The position numbers and the translations under genes were made by a program. Shown one piece after another: positions 7,128 through 14,158 of a DNA stretch of 15,416 bases. The notes beneath the pieces are model-generated. The model saw only the letters and a list, made by a program, of their open reading frames with translations, searched no databases and had not been told where the DNA came from. Numbering within the stretch: position 1 is the stretch's first letter; the number at the start of each line of letters is the position of its first letter. The DNA comes from JAFHCF01 sp048497495 (GTDB lineage: Bacteria > Pseudomonadota > Alphaproteobacteria > Rhizobiales > Ancalomicrobiaceae), in NCBI GenBank assembly GCA_048497495.1, contig JAFHCF010000183.1, positions 1-15,416 on the forward strand, read 5' to 3'.

Positions 7128-7454
7128 TCAATCGGCGAGGCCGATGACCACCGACAGCATGTGATCGAGCGCGATGCGACGCGTCTCGTCGAGACGACCG
7201 ATCACCCGGCCGCATTTGGCGCGTGGGACGGCGAGGATCTTGTCGACCATCACTTGCGACGATCGCTCGAGGCCGTTCTCTGGGGTCGGGTCCACCGTCA
7301 GCCGGAAGAGAGGGGCGTCGACCAGCGTGCTGGTCATCAGGGCGACCAGAACACTGTCGGTCGCGGCGAGCCAATCCGATTGCACGATGACGGCCGGACG
7401 CGGCTTGCCATAGTCGCCGGCGGCCGTGACGGTGACGATGTCGCCGCGTTTCAC
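7128..7454 (-). CDS. mazF: MazF/PemK-type toxin (mRNA interferase)
   Basis: A 108-aa MazF/PemK-family endoribonuclease that would cleave mRNA when free of its antitoxin. It shows the family N-terminus MKRGDIVTV, the GKPRPAVIVQSD strand with the conserved Arg, and the later VMVDKILAVPRAKCGRVIGRL segment. I chose the GTG at 7454-7452 because it overlaps the antitoxin TGA as GTGA and gives the usual MKRGDIV start; an in-frame TTG at 7466 would add four residues. The overlap suggests translational coupling to the antitoxin. Its stop is two bases from the convergent ldhA stop. The cut sequence cannot be told from the protein. Confidence 0.92.
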   Translation of the reverse strand: MKRGDIVTVTAAGDYGKPRPAVIVQSDWLAATDSVLVALMTSTLVDAPLFRLTVDPTPENGLERSSQVMVDKILAVPRAKCGRVIGRLDETRRIALDHMLSVVIGLAD

Positions 7455-7678
7455 GACCGCGGCCAATCGAAAGCCGCATCGATGAATTCGAGGGCCTCGC
7501 GCTCCTCCGGGCGGCCACGCAACAGGGCGGCCTGACGCTCCGCCTCGCGGACGAACTCCGGTCGGCGCGGGTCGGGAACCCAGACGCGAAGGAGTTTCAT
7601 GCCCTTGCGCGACTGGGCGCGACGCCAGCGTTGAAACTTGCTCAGACCCTCGTCGGTCGTCTTCACCGGGCGCGGCAT
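7451..7678 (-). CDS. MazE-like antitoxin (DUF3018 type)
   Basis: A 75-aa antitoxin preceding mazF in the order usual for type II pairs. It resembles the DUF3018/MazE-family antitoxins: MPRPVKTTDE at the start, a basic KFQRWRRAQSRKGMKLLRVWVPD segment that probably binds DNA, and an acidic tail (EEREALEFIDAAFDWPRS) likely to wrap the toxin. GGAGGGAGCC directly before the ATG is a strong ribosome binding site. It overlaps the toxin start by 4 nt. A perfect palindrome at 7693-7706 just upstream is a likely autoregulatory operator. The family name rests on pattern recognition; the pair logic is strong. Confidence 0.85.
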   Translation of the reverse strand: MPRPVKTTDEGLSKFQRWRRAQSRKGMKLLRVWVPDPRRPEFVREAERQAALLRGRPEEREALEFIDAAFDWPRS

Positions 7679-7692
7679 GGCTCCCTCCGATC

Positions 7693-7706
7693 GGTTGCGC
7701 GCAACC
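7693..7706. promoter_or_regulatory. Palindrome upstream of the antitoxin, candidate operator
   Basis: GGTTGCGCGCAACC is a perfect 14-bp palindrome, 14 bases upstream of the antitoxin start and just before its ribosome binding site. Type II antitoxins commonly repress their own operon through such dyads. No DNA-binding data exist here; the role is inferred from position. Confidence 0.55.
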
Positions 7707-7794
7707 CTATCATGAAACGACGAGGAAGCCCAACCCGGGCGGGGGGCGCAATCCCGATTCGGCCGCCGTGTGCCGCCTTCCTTCGTGCCACCCC

Positions 7795-7823
7795 CTTGAA
7801 TCCCCGCCCCCTTTCGCCGATAT
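7795..7823 (+). promoter_or_regulatory. Heat-shock (sigma-32/RpoH) promoter of htpG
   Basis: CTTGAAT (7795-7801), within CCCCCTTGAA, matches the sigma-32 -35 element. After a 14-nt spacer comes GCCGATAT (7816-7823), which fits the -10 CCCCATNT with CCGATAT matching 6 of 7 final positions. The spacing is within the known range. The start codon lies about 65 nt downstream. htpG is a classical RpoH-regulon gene, which supports the call. Confidence 0.72.
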
Positions 7824-7835
7824 GACGGCCATCCC

Positions 7836-7857
7836 GGCGCGCTGCTCGGCGCGCGCC
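7836..7857 (+). promoter_or_regulatory. Hairpin in the htpG 5' leader
   Basis: GGCGCGC (7836-7842) can pair with GCGCGCC (7851-7857) around an 8-nt loop, 31 bases before the htpG ATG. It ends TTT but lacks a long U-tract. It could be a leader structure, an attenuating hairpin or chance in GC-rich DNA. It does not include the ribosome binding site, so a direct thermosensor role is not shown. Confidence 0.3.
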
Positions 7858-7888
7858 TTTCCGACATTTCGACCGACGAGAGAGCCCG

Positions 7889-9775
7889 ATGACGGACACC
7901 ATCGATCGCCCGACCGAATCTCATGCCTTCCAGGCCGAGGTCTCGCGCCTGCTCCATCTCATGGTGCATTCGGTCTATTCCAACCGCGACATCTTCCTGC
8001 GCGAGCTGATCTCCAACGCGGCGGATGCCTGCGAGAAGCTGCGCTATCTGGCGCTGGAGACCCCCGATCTCCTCGGCGACGACGGCAAGCTCGCCATCAC
8101 CCTGGCGGCGGACGCCGAGGCCAAGACCCTGACCGTCGCCGACAACGGCATCGGCATGAGCCGCGACGAACTGATCGAGAACCTCGGCACCATCGCCAAG
8201 TCCGGCACCAAGGCCTTCCTCGAGGCGGTCGGCGAGAGCGGTGGCAAGTCGTCCAACCTGATCGGCCAGTTCGGCGTCGGCTTCTACTCCGCCTTCATGG
8301 TGGCGAACCGGGTCGTCGTCACGTCGCGCAAGGCCGGATCGGAGCAGGCCTGGACCTGGATCTCCAACGGCATCGACGGCTACGAGGTGATGCCGGCGGC
8401 GGACGCCGACGCGCCGGCGCGCGGCACCGTCATCCGGCTCGAGCTCAACGACGAGAGCCTCGACTACGCCAATCAGCCGACGGTTGAGCGCATCGTCGAG
8501 ACCTATTCGGCCCATGTGCCGGTGCCGGTCTCCTTCGTGAAAGTGGGCGAGGAGGCGAAGTCGCTGTCCGACGGCTCGGCCCTGTGGGCGAAGCCGAAGT
8601 CCGAGATCTCGGCGGAGGACTACAAGGAGTTCTACGGCAACGTCTCCGGCCAGTGGGACGAGCCGGCGATGACCATGCACTACAAGGCGGAAGGCCGCCA
8701 CGAGTACACGGTGCTGCTCTTCACCCCGTCGATGAAGCCGTTCGATCTGTTCGATCCGGCGCGCAAGGGTCACATCAAGCTCTACGTCCGCCGCGTCTTC
8801 ATCGCCGACGACGTCGATCTGGTGCCCCATTGGCTGCGCTTCGCGCGCGGCGTCGTCGACAGCGAGGACCTGCCGCTCAACCTGTCGCGCGAGATGCTGC
8901 AGCACAATCCGGTGCTGGAGGCGATCCGCAAGAACGTCACCACCCGGCTCCTCTCCGAGCTCGCCAAGCTCGCCGAGAACGATGCGGAGAGGTTCGCCGG
9001 CGTCTGGGAGGCCTTCGGCGCGGTGATCAAGGAAGGTCTCTATGAGGACACCGACCGCCGCGACGAGCTGTTCAAGATCGCCCGCTTCAAGACGACGACG
9101 AGCGGCGAGGGCACGCGCTCGCTCGCCGACTACGTCGCCGGCCTGAAGGAGAACCAGACCAAGATCTACTATCTCCTCGCCGACGATCCGGCCCGCGCCG
9201 AGGCGAGCCCCCATCTCGAGGGCTTCGTGGCGCGCGGCCTGGAGGTCCTGTTGCTGACCGATCCGGTCGACGCCTTCTGGGTGCGCACGGCGCTCGGTTT
9301 CGAGGGCAAGCCGTTCCAGTCGGTGACGCAAGGGGCGTCCGATCTCGACGCGATCCCGGTGACCGACGCGGCGCCGGAGGCCGAGCCGAGCGACGCGGCG
9401 AGCGTCGCGGCGCTGGTGGAGAAGCTCAAGGGCCTGCTCGAGGGCAAGGTCTCCGACGTGCGCGCCTCGTCGCGGCTGGCGTCGTCGCCGGCCTGTCTGG
9501 TGGCGCCGGAATTCGGCCTCGACAAGCAGTTCGAGAAGCTGATGGCGCGCCATCAGGGCGGGCCGTCGATGTCGAAGCCGGTGTTGGAGCTCAACCCGAC
9601 CCATGCGCTGGTCGTGGCGATCGCCGCCAAGATCGGCAGCGACGACGGGCTGGTCGAGGACGCCGGACACCTGCTCTACGGCCAGGCGCGGGTGGCGGAA
9701 GGCGAGACCCCGGACGATCCGGCGGATTTCGGCCGGCGGCTGGCGCGGGTGCTGGAAAAGGCGCTCGGGGCCTGA
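7889..9775 (+). CDS. htpG: Hsp90-family chaperone HtpG
   Basis: A 628-aa cytoplasmic ATP-dependent Hsp90 chaperone, acting as a dimer late in protein folding and stress. The N-terminal GHKL ATPase shows ELISNAADA (Glu39, Asn43), DNGIGM (85-90), GTIAKSGT and GQFGVGFYSAF (126-136). The middle domain includes RRVFIADD and LPLNLSREMLQ with the conserved Arg near the active site, and the C-terminal domain contains the dimer region near residues 520-620. Length matches E. coli HtpG (624). GACGAGAG before the ATG is a modest ribosome binding site. A sigma-32-like promoter lies upstream and a strong terminator follows. Confidence 0.98.
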   Translation: MTDTIDRPTESHAFQAEVSRLLHLMVHSVYSNRDIFLRELISNAADACEKLRYLALETPDLLGDDGKLAITLAADAEAKTLTVADNGIGMSRDELIENLGTIAKSGTKAFLEAVGESGGKSSNLIGQFGVGFYSAFMVANRVVVTSRKAGSEQAWTWISNGIDGYEVMPAADADAPARGTVIRLELNDESLDYANQPTVERIVETYSAHVPVPVSFVKVGEEAKSLSDGSALWAKPKSEISAEDYKEFYGNVSGQWDEPAMTMHYKAEGRHEYTVLLFTPSMKPFDLFDPARKGHIKLYVRRVFIADDVDLVPHWLRFARGVVDSEDLPLNLSREMLQHNPVLEAIRKNVTTRLLSELAKLAENDAERFAGVWEAFGAVIKEGLYEDTDRRDELFKIARFKTTTSGEGTRSLADYVAGLKENQTKIYYLLADDPARAEASPHLEGFVARGLEVLLLTDPVDAFWVRTALGFEGKPFQSVTQGASDLDAIPVTDAAPEAEPSDAASVAALVEKLKGLLEGKVSDVRASSRLASSPACLVAPEFGLDKQFEKLMARHQGGPSMSKPVLELNPTHALVVAIAAKIGSDDGLVEDAGHLLYGQARVAEGETPDDPADFGRRLARVLEKALGA

Positions 9776-9799
9776 GCGGTTCGAACAGACGGGATGCGG

Positions 9800-9823
9800 C
9801 GGCGGGCGAAAGCCCGCCGTTTT
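9800..9823 (+). terminator. Intrinsic terminator of htpG
   Basis: CGGCGGGC (9800-9807) pairs perfectly with GCCCGCCG (9812-9819) around a GAAA tetraloop and is followed by TTTTCGTTT. It starts 24 bases after the htpG stop codon. Confidence 0.9.
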
Positions 9824-10106
9824 CGTTTCGAAGAGATGACGGGGTGGTCCGGTCCGGTCCGATCCCCTCCGTGCTGGAATAGAACTTTCCGCCTCCCCTC
9901 CTCGTCATGGCCGGGCTCGACCCGGCCACCCAACGGCGGATCACCCCGGGGAGACTCAGTTGGGTCGCCGGGTCGGGCCCGGCGATGACGGGGGGAGCGG
10001 GTGCGGGATACCACGGGCTTCCGAGGGGCTCCCCCCGACATGACCGGGAGAAGGCGTCCGCTCGGCCGCGCAAGTCGCTGCGCTCTTCGCGCGTGCCGGA
10101 GTCCGC
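9824..10106. other. Non-coding stretch between htpG and ispA
   Basis: Together with the htpG terminator this gap exceeds 300 bases. Besides the palindromic repeat at 9903-9990 it holds three tandem GGTCC copies (9846-9860) and a long-loop inverted repeat, GGGGGAGC (9991-9998) with GCTCCCCC (10028-10035). No ispA terminator is clearly seen, and no gene is supported. Confidence 0.5.
9903..9990. repeat. Alphaproteobacterial palindromic intergenic repeat
   Basis: A 32-base unit beginning CGTCATGGCCGGGCTCGACC (9903-9934) is repeated in inverted, slightly diverged form at 9959-9990 (ending GGGCCCGGCGATGACG), with 24 bases between. Each unit is itself a hairpin (GGCCGGG..CCCGGCC). Such CGTCATGGCCGGGC / GCCCGGCGATGACG pairs are a familiar intergenic repeat class in alphaproteobacterial genomes. 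It sits between the converging ends of htpG and ispA. Confidence 0.8.
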
Positions 10107-11045
10107 TCAGTTTCGCCGCTCGGCGATGAACCTCGCGGCGGCGATCAGCGTCGCGGCGCGGGCGCCGTAGACGGCGAGCTCGGCGCTCGCGGCGTCGACC
10201 AGGCGGGCGAGTTCGTCCTTCATCGTCTCGACCCCGTGGAGCGCCACCAGGGTACCCTTGCCGCGCGCCGCGTCCTTGCCGGTCGCCTTGCCCATGGTCT
10301 CGGCCGAGGCCTCGACGTCGAGCAGATCGTCGGCGATCTGGAAGGCGAGGCCGACGAGGGCGCCGAAGCGGCCCATGCGGGCGACGTCTTGCGGCGGGGC
10401 GCCGGCGAAGATCGCGCCGGCCTCGAGCGGCAGCCGCAGCAGCGCCCCGGTCTTCATCGCCTGGAGACGGCGGATGTCGGCGTCGCCGAGCCTGGTCGGG
10501 CGGTGGTGGGGGCTCCAGCGGCCCTCCGCCGAAAGATCGAGCATCTGGCCGCCGACCATGCCGCCGAGGCCGCCGGCGCGGGCGAGCCGCAACACCAGTT
10601 CGGCGCGGATGCCGGCGTCGGGATGGGTCGCGGGATCGGCGGCGACGTCGAAGGCGAGGGTGAGCAGCGCATCGCCGGCGAGAATGGCGGTCGCCTCGTC
10701 GAAGGCGCGATGGACGGTCGGCCGGCCGCGACGCAGATCGTCGTCGTCCATCTGCGGCAGGTCGTCGTGGACCAGGGAATAGCAGTGGACGAGCTCGACC
10801 GGGCAGGCGGCGCGGATCACGCCCTCGTCGGCGCAGCCGAAGAGCCGGGCCGCCTCGATCATCAGGAAGGGCCGCAGCCGCTTGCCGCCGCCGAGGACGG
10901 CGTGGCGCATGGCGGCGAGGAGGCGGGCGGGCCGGACCGTCTCGCCGGGAAGGGCGGCGTCGGCGAGGAGATGGGCGAGCATCGCCTCGACGGCGCGCGC
11001 CTCGGCGGCGAGATGGGCCTCGAAGGCGGATGTGGGAGAGGTCAT
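10107..11045 (-). CDS. ispA: Farnesyl diphosphate synthase / polyprenyl synthetase
   Basis: A 312-aa trans-isoprenyl diphosphate synthase, most likely making C15 farnesyl diphosphate from IPP and DMAPP/GPP in the cytoplasm. It shows GGGKRLRP (52-59), the first Asp-rich motif HDDLPQMDDDDLRRG (Asp94 to Asp101), GDALL (124-128), the Lys-Thr-Gly near 198-200 and the second motif FQIADDLLD (Asp239, Asp240, Asp243). The sequence CYSLVHDDLPQMDDDDLRRG is very close to E. coli IspA, and Tyr89 five residues before the first Asp fits a farnesyl product. The reading frame is open for over 100 codons upstream, but the ATG at 11045 gives the usual length; its ribosome binding site is weak (GGCGAG). xseB and dxs, common partners elsewhere, are not adjacent. 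A geranylgeranyl product cannot be excluded. Confidence 0.92.
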   Translation of the reverse strand: MTSPTSAFEAHLAAEARAVEAMLAHLLADAALPGETVRPARLLAAMRHAVLGGGKRLRPFLMIEAARLFGCADEGVIRAACPVELVHCYSLVHDDLPQMDDDDLRRGRPTVHRAFDEATAILAGDALLTLAFDVAADPATHPDAGIRAELVLRLARAGGLGGMVGGQMLDLSAEGRWSPHHRPTRLGDADIRRLQAMKTGALLRLPLEAGAIFAGAPPQDVARMGRFGALVGLAFQIADDLLDVEASAETMGKATGKDAARGKGTLVALHGVETMKDELARLVDAASAELAVYGARAATLIAAARFIAERRN

Positions 11046-11371
11046 GCGCGGGCTCGCCGGCTCGAGAGGCGGAATGCGGCGGCGGTGGCGCCGGTCCCAC
11101 CGAGCTATCGCGAAACGGCCGCCGATCCAAGAGGAGACGATCGATCGGGACGGGCGCCGAGCGCCGGCGTTCGATCGGCGCGGCGCGGCGCGATGAAAAT
11201 CGAGGGAAGCTCTGGTCAAACCGCCGAGAGTTCTGTATAAGCCCGCCGATCCACCGAAATCTTCCGCCTTCGGCCGGCCATCCGGACCGTCGGGCATGGG
11301 GTGACGGTGCCCCATTCGAGTTTCGCGCATCCTCGTGAAGATGGACGCGCCCCACATCTGGAGTTCGAACG
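11046..11371. other. Divergent intergenic region between ispA and rpmF
   Basis: These 326 bases hold the start regions of two divergent genes. The rpmF-side promoter at 11213-11241 is the clearest signal. The ispA side (11046-11210) is GC-rich, with no clear sigma-70 match by eye. No small gene with a ribosome binding site is seen. Confidence 0.5.
11213..11241 (+). promoter_or_regulatory. Candidate sigma-70 promoter of rpmF
   Basis: TGGTCA (11213-11218, 4 of 6) is followed after exactly 17 bases by TATAAG (11236-11241, 5 of 6). It points toward rpmF with a leader of about 125 nt. The AT-rich hexamer stands out in this GC-rich DNA. Transcription is not shown. Confidence 0.55.
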
Positions 11372-11554
11372 ATGGCCGTTCCGAAGAGAAAGACCTCGCC
11401 GATGAAGCGCGGCTTCCGCCGTTCCGCCGACGCGCTGAAGGCCCCGACCTACGTCGAGGACAAGGATTCCGGCGAACTGCGCCGTCCCCACCACATCGAT
11501 CTGAAGACCGGCATGTATCGCGGTCGCCAGATCCTGGAGCCCAAGGCCGAGTGA
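11372..11554 (+). CDS. rpmF: 50S ribosomal protein L32
   Basis: A 60-aa ribosomal protein of the large subunit. It begins MAVPKRKTSPMKRGFRRSAD, the alphaproteobacterial L32 signature, and is rich in Lys/Arg. The tail PHHIDLKTGMYRGRQILEPK is also typical. Length agrees with the family (about 57-62). GGAG (11360-11363) precedes the ATG by 8 bases. It has its own promoter and a strong terminator, so it is probably monocistronic here, not coupled to plsX as in many other bacteria. Confidence 0.98.
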   Translation: MAVPKRKTSPMKRGFRRSADALKAPTYVEDKDSGELRRPHHIDLKTGMYRGRQILEPKAE

Positions 11555-11579
11555 TCTCGGTCCCGCGGCAGAGATGATG

Positions 11580-11611
11580 AAGGCCGGCCTCGCGCCGGCC
11601 TTTCTTTTTTT
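11580..11611 (+). terminator. Intrinsic terminator of rpmF
   Basis: AAGGCCGGC (11580-11588) pairs perfectly with GCCGGCCTT (11594-11602) around a CTCGC loop and is followed by a T-rich tract ending in seven T (11605-11611). It lies 26 bases after the rpmF stop. Confidence 0.93.
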
Positions 11612-11693
11612 CGACCGCTTCCGCCGCTATGAAGGCCGAGGCGCGATTCTCGCGAACGCGCCGTCAGATTCGACATCGGGACGGAGCCGATCG

Positions 11694-12107
11694 ATGTTCT
11701 TCAACATACCGCTGACGCTGGCGCCTCTCCTCGTCTACAACCTCCAGATCTTCGGCGCCTTCGGGGCGACGCCGGGCGATCCCTGGGTGCAGCCGGTCTT
11801 CACCATGACGATGGTGTCGGACGCCCGCTTCACCCTGCTGTTCGGCGACATGCTGATCGTCGCGGCGCTGATCTGCCTGTTCGTCGAGATCGTCAAGGCG
11901 ACGCGCACCTCGGCGCCGACCATCGTCGATCACGCGATCTCGCTCGTCGTCTTCATCCTCTATCTGGTCGAGTTCCTGACGATCGCCGGCGCAGCGACGT
12001 CGGTGTTCTTCATCTTGTTGATGATCGCGTTGATCGATGTGATCGGCGGCTTCACCATCACCATCCGTGGGGCGCGACGCGACTTCGGTTTCGATCGGGG
12101 CGGCTGA
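11694..12107 (+). CDS. Small four-helix membrane protein of unknown function
   Basis: A 137-aa protein with four likely membrane helices at about 5-22, 46-68, 79-100 and 101-121. A GDPWVQPVFTMTM loop and an acidic/polar break (FVEIVKATRTSAPTIVDHA) lie between them, and the end is basic (RGARRDFGFDRGG). I do not recognise a named family; similar small membrane proteins are annotated as hypothetical in alphaproteobacteria. An upstream in-frame start lies inside the rpmF terminator and is unlikely. The ATG at 11694 follows GGACGGAG and is preferred. It stands alone, with no partner on the plus strand downstream. Confidence 0.8.
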   Translation: MFFNIPLTLAPLLVYNLQIFGAFGATPGDPWVQPVFTMTMVSDARFTLLFGDMLIVAALICLFVEIVKATRTSAPTIVDHAISLVVFILYLVEFLTIAGAATSVFFILLMIALIDVIGGFTITIRGARRDFGFDRGG

Positions 12108-12153
12108 GCGGCAGAGCCGCTCGGCGGGGGGTTCGACCGGGGCGGTTGAGCGG
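12090..12153 (+). repeat. Imperfect 22-bp direct repeat at the end of the membrane-protein gene
   Basis: TTCGATCGGGGCGGCTGAGC.. (12090-12111) recurs as TTCGACCGGGGCGGTTGAGC.. (12132-12153) with two mismatches in 22 bases and a 42-base period. The first copy spans the stop codon of the membrane-protein gene. It looks like a local duplication. A small hairpin (GAGCGGC-AGA-GCCGCTC, 12106-12122) lies between them and could weakly terminate. Confidence 0.6.
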
Positions 12154-12170
12154 GCGCGCGGCCGTGCGGA

Positions 12171-12542
12171 TCAGCGGGCGACGTCGACCAGATAGCCGGG
12201 GACCAGCAGGCCGACGCCCTCCATGGCCTCGCCATAGGCGCGCGCGGCGCGACGCGGCTCGGCCCGGCGCAGGCGGCGGGTGTCGGGCGCGCCGTCGCGG
12301 GTGGCGATCAGCTGCGTGAGGAACGGCGCGTGTCCGTGGAGCCGCACCAGACGCTCGGCGGAGGTCTCGGGTCGCGGCGCCGGGGCCGTCGCCACCAGGG
12401 CACGGCTCGGCGCCTCGTGCCGCTCGGCCGAGCTATCGGCGCCGGGACGGGGCGCCTCGGCGATCGGCTCGACACGGCGGCCGACGGCGCGGCGTTCGAC
12501 GCCGAAGCCTCCCGCGATGCCGCCTGTCCCGCCGATCCGCAT
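12171..12542 (-). CDS. Small conserved hypothetical protein
   Basis: A 123-aa protein with a low-complexity Gly/Arg/Pro/Ala-rich first half (1-60) and a more conserved-looking second half. The stretch HAPFLTQLIATRDGAPDTRRLRRAEPRRAARAYGEAM (71-107) has a composition I associate with small hypothetical proteins of Hyphomicrobiales. There is no signal peptide or membrane helix. AGAGGACGAGG just before the ATG is a strong ribosome binding site and supports a real gene. Its function is unknown. It reads the same way as the methyltransferase gene 139 bases upstream and may be a separate unit. Confidence 0.7.
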   Translation of the reverse strand: MRIGGTGGIAGGFGVERRAVGRRVEPIAEAPRPGADSSAERHEAPSRALVATAPAPRPETSAERLVRLHGHAPFLTQLIATRDGAPDTRRLRRAEPRRAARAYGEAMEGVGLLVPGYLVDVAR

Positions 12543-12681
12543 TGCCTCGTCCTCTTTCGAGATCGCCGAGCTGTCCCATATCGGAACAATGTGGTGATCT
12601 TCGATTAGGACCTCGCAAGCGGCGGGCCATCGCGGGTGTGGCGCGGGCGTCGGGTTCGATTTCGGTGAAAGACGGTGAACC

Positions 12682-13356
12682 TCAGGCGAGCCAGCGCCAG
12701 ACGACGGTGCGCTTGATCTCGGCGTCCTCGAGGGCGCGGGTCACGGGAACGCGGTATTCCGCCAGCCGTTCCATGCGCGCCGTCGGCAGGTAGCTGCGGC
12801 CGGGGTCGCCGACCAGGACGAGGCTGCCGGCGGCGGTCGCTCGCGCGGCGAGGTCGGCGACGGCCTCGGCGAGGGGGCGCTCGAAGAAGACGTCGCCGAG
12901 CAGCACCGTTTCGGGACGGAACGGCAGATCGTCGAGACCGCCGGCCAACACGTCGAGGTCGGAAATCTCGAAACGGGCGCCGTTCATGCCGGCGTTGAGT
13001 TCCATCGCGACCAGGGCAAAGGGATCGATCTCGGTGGCCAGGACCCGGGAGGCGCCGGACTTCGTCGCGGCGATCGCCTCGAGGCCGCCGCCGGCGGCGA
13101 AGACCAGGACGTCGCGACCGGCGACGGTCTCGGGATGGTCGAGAACATGGCGGGCGAGAGCCTGGCCGCCGGCCCAGGCGAAGGCCCAGAAGGGCAGCGG
13201 CAGGCCGAGGGTGTCGAGTTCGTCTTCCGTCAGCTTCCACAGGTCCATCGCCTCGTCGGCGAGATGGAGCGAGATTTCGGGGACGTGCGGCGGCGCCTGC
13301 AGACGGGTGTTCGTCCGGATGAAGTCGGCGGCGTCGGTGATCCCACGTCGGGTCAC
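12682..13356 (-). CDS. SAM-dependent methyltransferase, ETF-beta lysine methyltransferase homologue
   Basis: A 224-aa class I SAM-dependent methyltransferase. The SAM loop is VLVFAAGGGLEAIAA (83-97), followed by the acidic LATEIDPFA (Asp111) and GDVFFERP (154-161). The N-terminal VPEISLHLADEAMDLW (25-40) and GLPLPFWAFAWAGGQALARH (51-70) are characteristic of the family that includes mitochondrial ETFBKMT and its Agrobacterium homologue, which methylates lysines of electron-transfer flavoprotein beta. The SAM motif has an extra Gly/Ala character (FAAGGG, not DFGSGSG). It starts at GTG, overlapping the EVE-gene TGA as GTGA, which implies coupled translation. The target is inferred from homology. 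Confidence 0.85.
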   Translation of the reverse strand: MTRRGITDAADFIRTNTRLQAPPHVPEISLHLADEAMDLWKLTEDELDTLGLPLPFWAFAWAGGQALARHVLDHPETVAGRDVLVFAAGGGLEAIAATKSGASRVLATEIDPFALVAMELNAGMNGARFEISDLDVLAGGLDDLPFRPETVLLGDVFFERPLAEAVADLAARATAAGSLVLVGDPGRSYLPTARMERLAEYRVPVTRALEDAEIKRTVVWRWLA

Positions 13357-13772
13357 CCCGAAAGGCCCCCGAGCTCACGGATCAGGTCCCATTCGGCGTC
13401 GGTCACCGGCTGGACCGAGAGGCGCGAATTCTTGACCAGGATCATCTCGGCGAGGCGTGGATCGGCCTTGATGGTGACGAGCGTCACGGCCAGCGGCAGG
13501 GGTTCGACCGCCTTCAGTGTCACCGCGCCGAAGGTGCCCTTGGGATCGGCGAGATCGGGGGCCCAGGCGGCCGCGACCTCGACGATGCCGACGACGGCCT
13601 TGCCCTCGTTGGAATGATAGAAGAAGCCGCGATCACCGACCCGCATCGCCTTCATGTGATTGTTGGCGAGATGGTTGCGCACACCCTCCCAATAGGTGCC
13701 GGCCTCGCCGGCGGCCACCTGATCGTCCCAGGACCAGACGCCGGGTTCGGACTTGTAGAGCCAATGAGCCAT
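13353..13772 (-). CDS. EVE-domain protein (THYN1-like)
   Basis: A 139-aa single-domain EVE protein of the PUA-like fold, related to eukaryotic THYN1. It begins MAHWLYKSEPGVWSWDD, then TYWEGVRNHLANNHMKAMRVGDRGFFYHSNE, both diagnostic for EVE. Such domains bind modified bases in nucleic acid; the substrate here is unknown. ATG at 13772 gives the canonical start. It overlaps the downstream methyltransferase by 4 nt and lies 11 bases behind the YciI-like gene, so it is probably in the same transcript. Confidence 0.95.
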   Translation of the reverse strand: MAHWLYKSEPGVWSWDDQVAAGEAGTYWEGVRNHLANNHMKAMRVGDRGFFYHSNEGKAVVGIVEVAAAWAPDLADPKGTFGAVTLKAVEPLPLAVTLVTIKADPRLAEMILVKNSRLSVQPVTDAEWDLIRELGGLSG

Positions 13773-13783
13773 GCCGGGAGCCC

Positions 13784-14074
13784 TCACGCGGTCGGCGCGC
13801 CGATGGTCCAGCGCCACGGCCGGATCTCGACGGTCTTGAACAGGCCGGCCGCCGCATAGGGGTCGGCGGCGAAGGTCGCCTCGGCTTCGGCCAGCGTCTC
13901 GGCCTCGATCACCACGATCGAGCCCTGCATGATCTCGGCGGTCTCGTCGAGGAAGGGGCCGGCGATGCGGACGCGGGCGCCGAGGCTCTTCAGCCAGGCG
14001 ACATGGGCGTCGCGGGTGGCGAGGCGGACGGCGAGGTGGTCGGGCTTGTCGTGGCACATGGCGGCGAAGAGCAT
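13784..14074 (-). CDS. YciI-like protein
   Basis: A 96-aa protein of the YciI/YCII fold (dimeric alpha-beta barrel). It shows the usual pattern: RDAHVAWLKSL with His24, a central VRIAGPFLDET, GSIVVIEAETLAEAEAT and DPYAAAGLFKTVEIRPW with Asp71-Pro72. The His/Asp pair is the putative active site of the family, whose chemistry is generally unproven. Length is normal. It stands 83 bases after gpsA and 11 bases before the EVE gene, suggesting an operon. The ATG at 14074 is the natural start; the bases before it (AGAGGAxxx type, reading TCTTTCGGAGATCC) contain GGAG. Confidence 0.92.
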   Translation of the reverse strand: MLFAAMCHDKPDHLAVRLATRDAHVAWLKSLGARVRIAGPFLDETAEIMQGSIVVIEAETLAEAEATFAADPYAAAGLFKTVEIRPWRWTIGAPTA

Positions 14075-14158
14075 GCGGGCGGATCTCCGAAAGAGGACGG
14101 TGTCGAAACTAGGGGGCGGGAGCGGTGGGGTCCAGTGCGCGGGCCGCCCTCGAGGGGC

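Noticed and set aside
7451..9670. 739-codon minus-strand open frame
   Set aside because: Only its last 75 codons (the antitoxin) are real; the rest is antisense to htpG.
9676..11355. 559-codon minus-strand frame across ispA
   Set aside because: It is out of frame with ispA, Arg/Pro-rich and domain-free.
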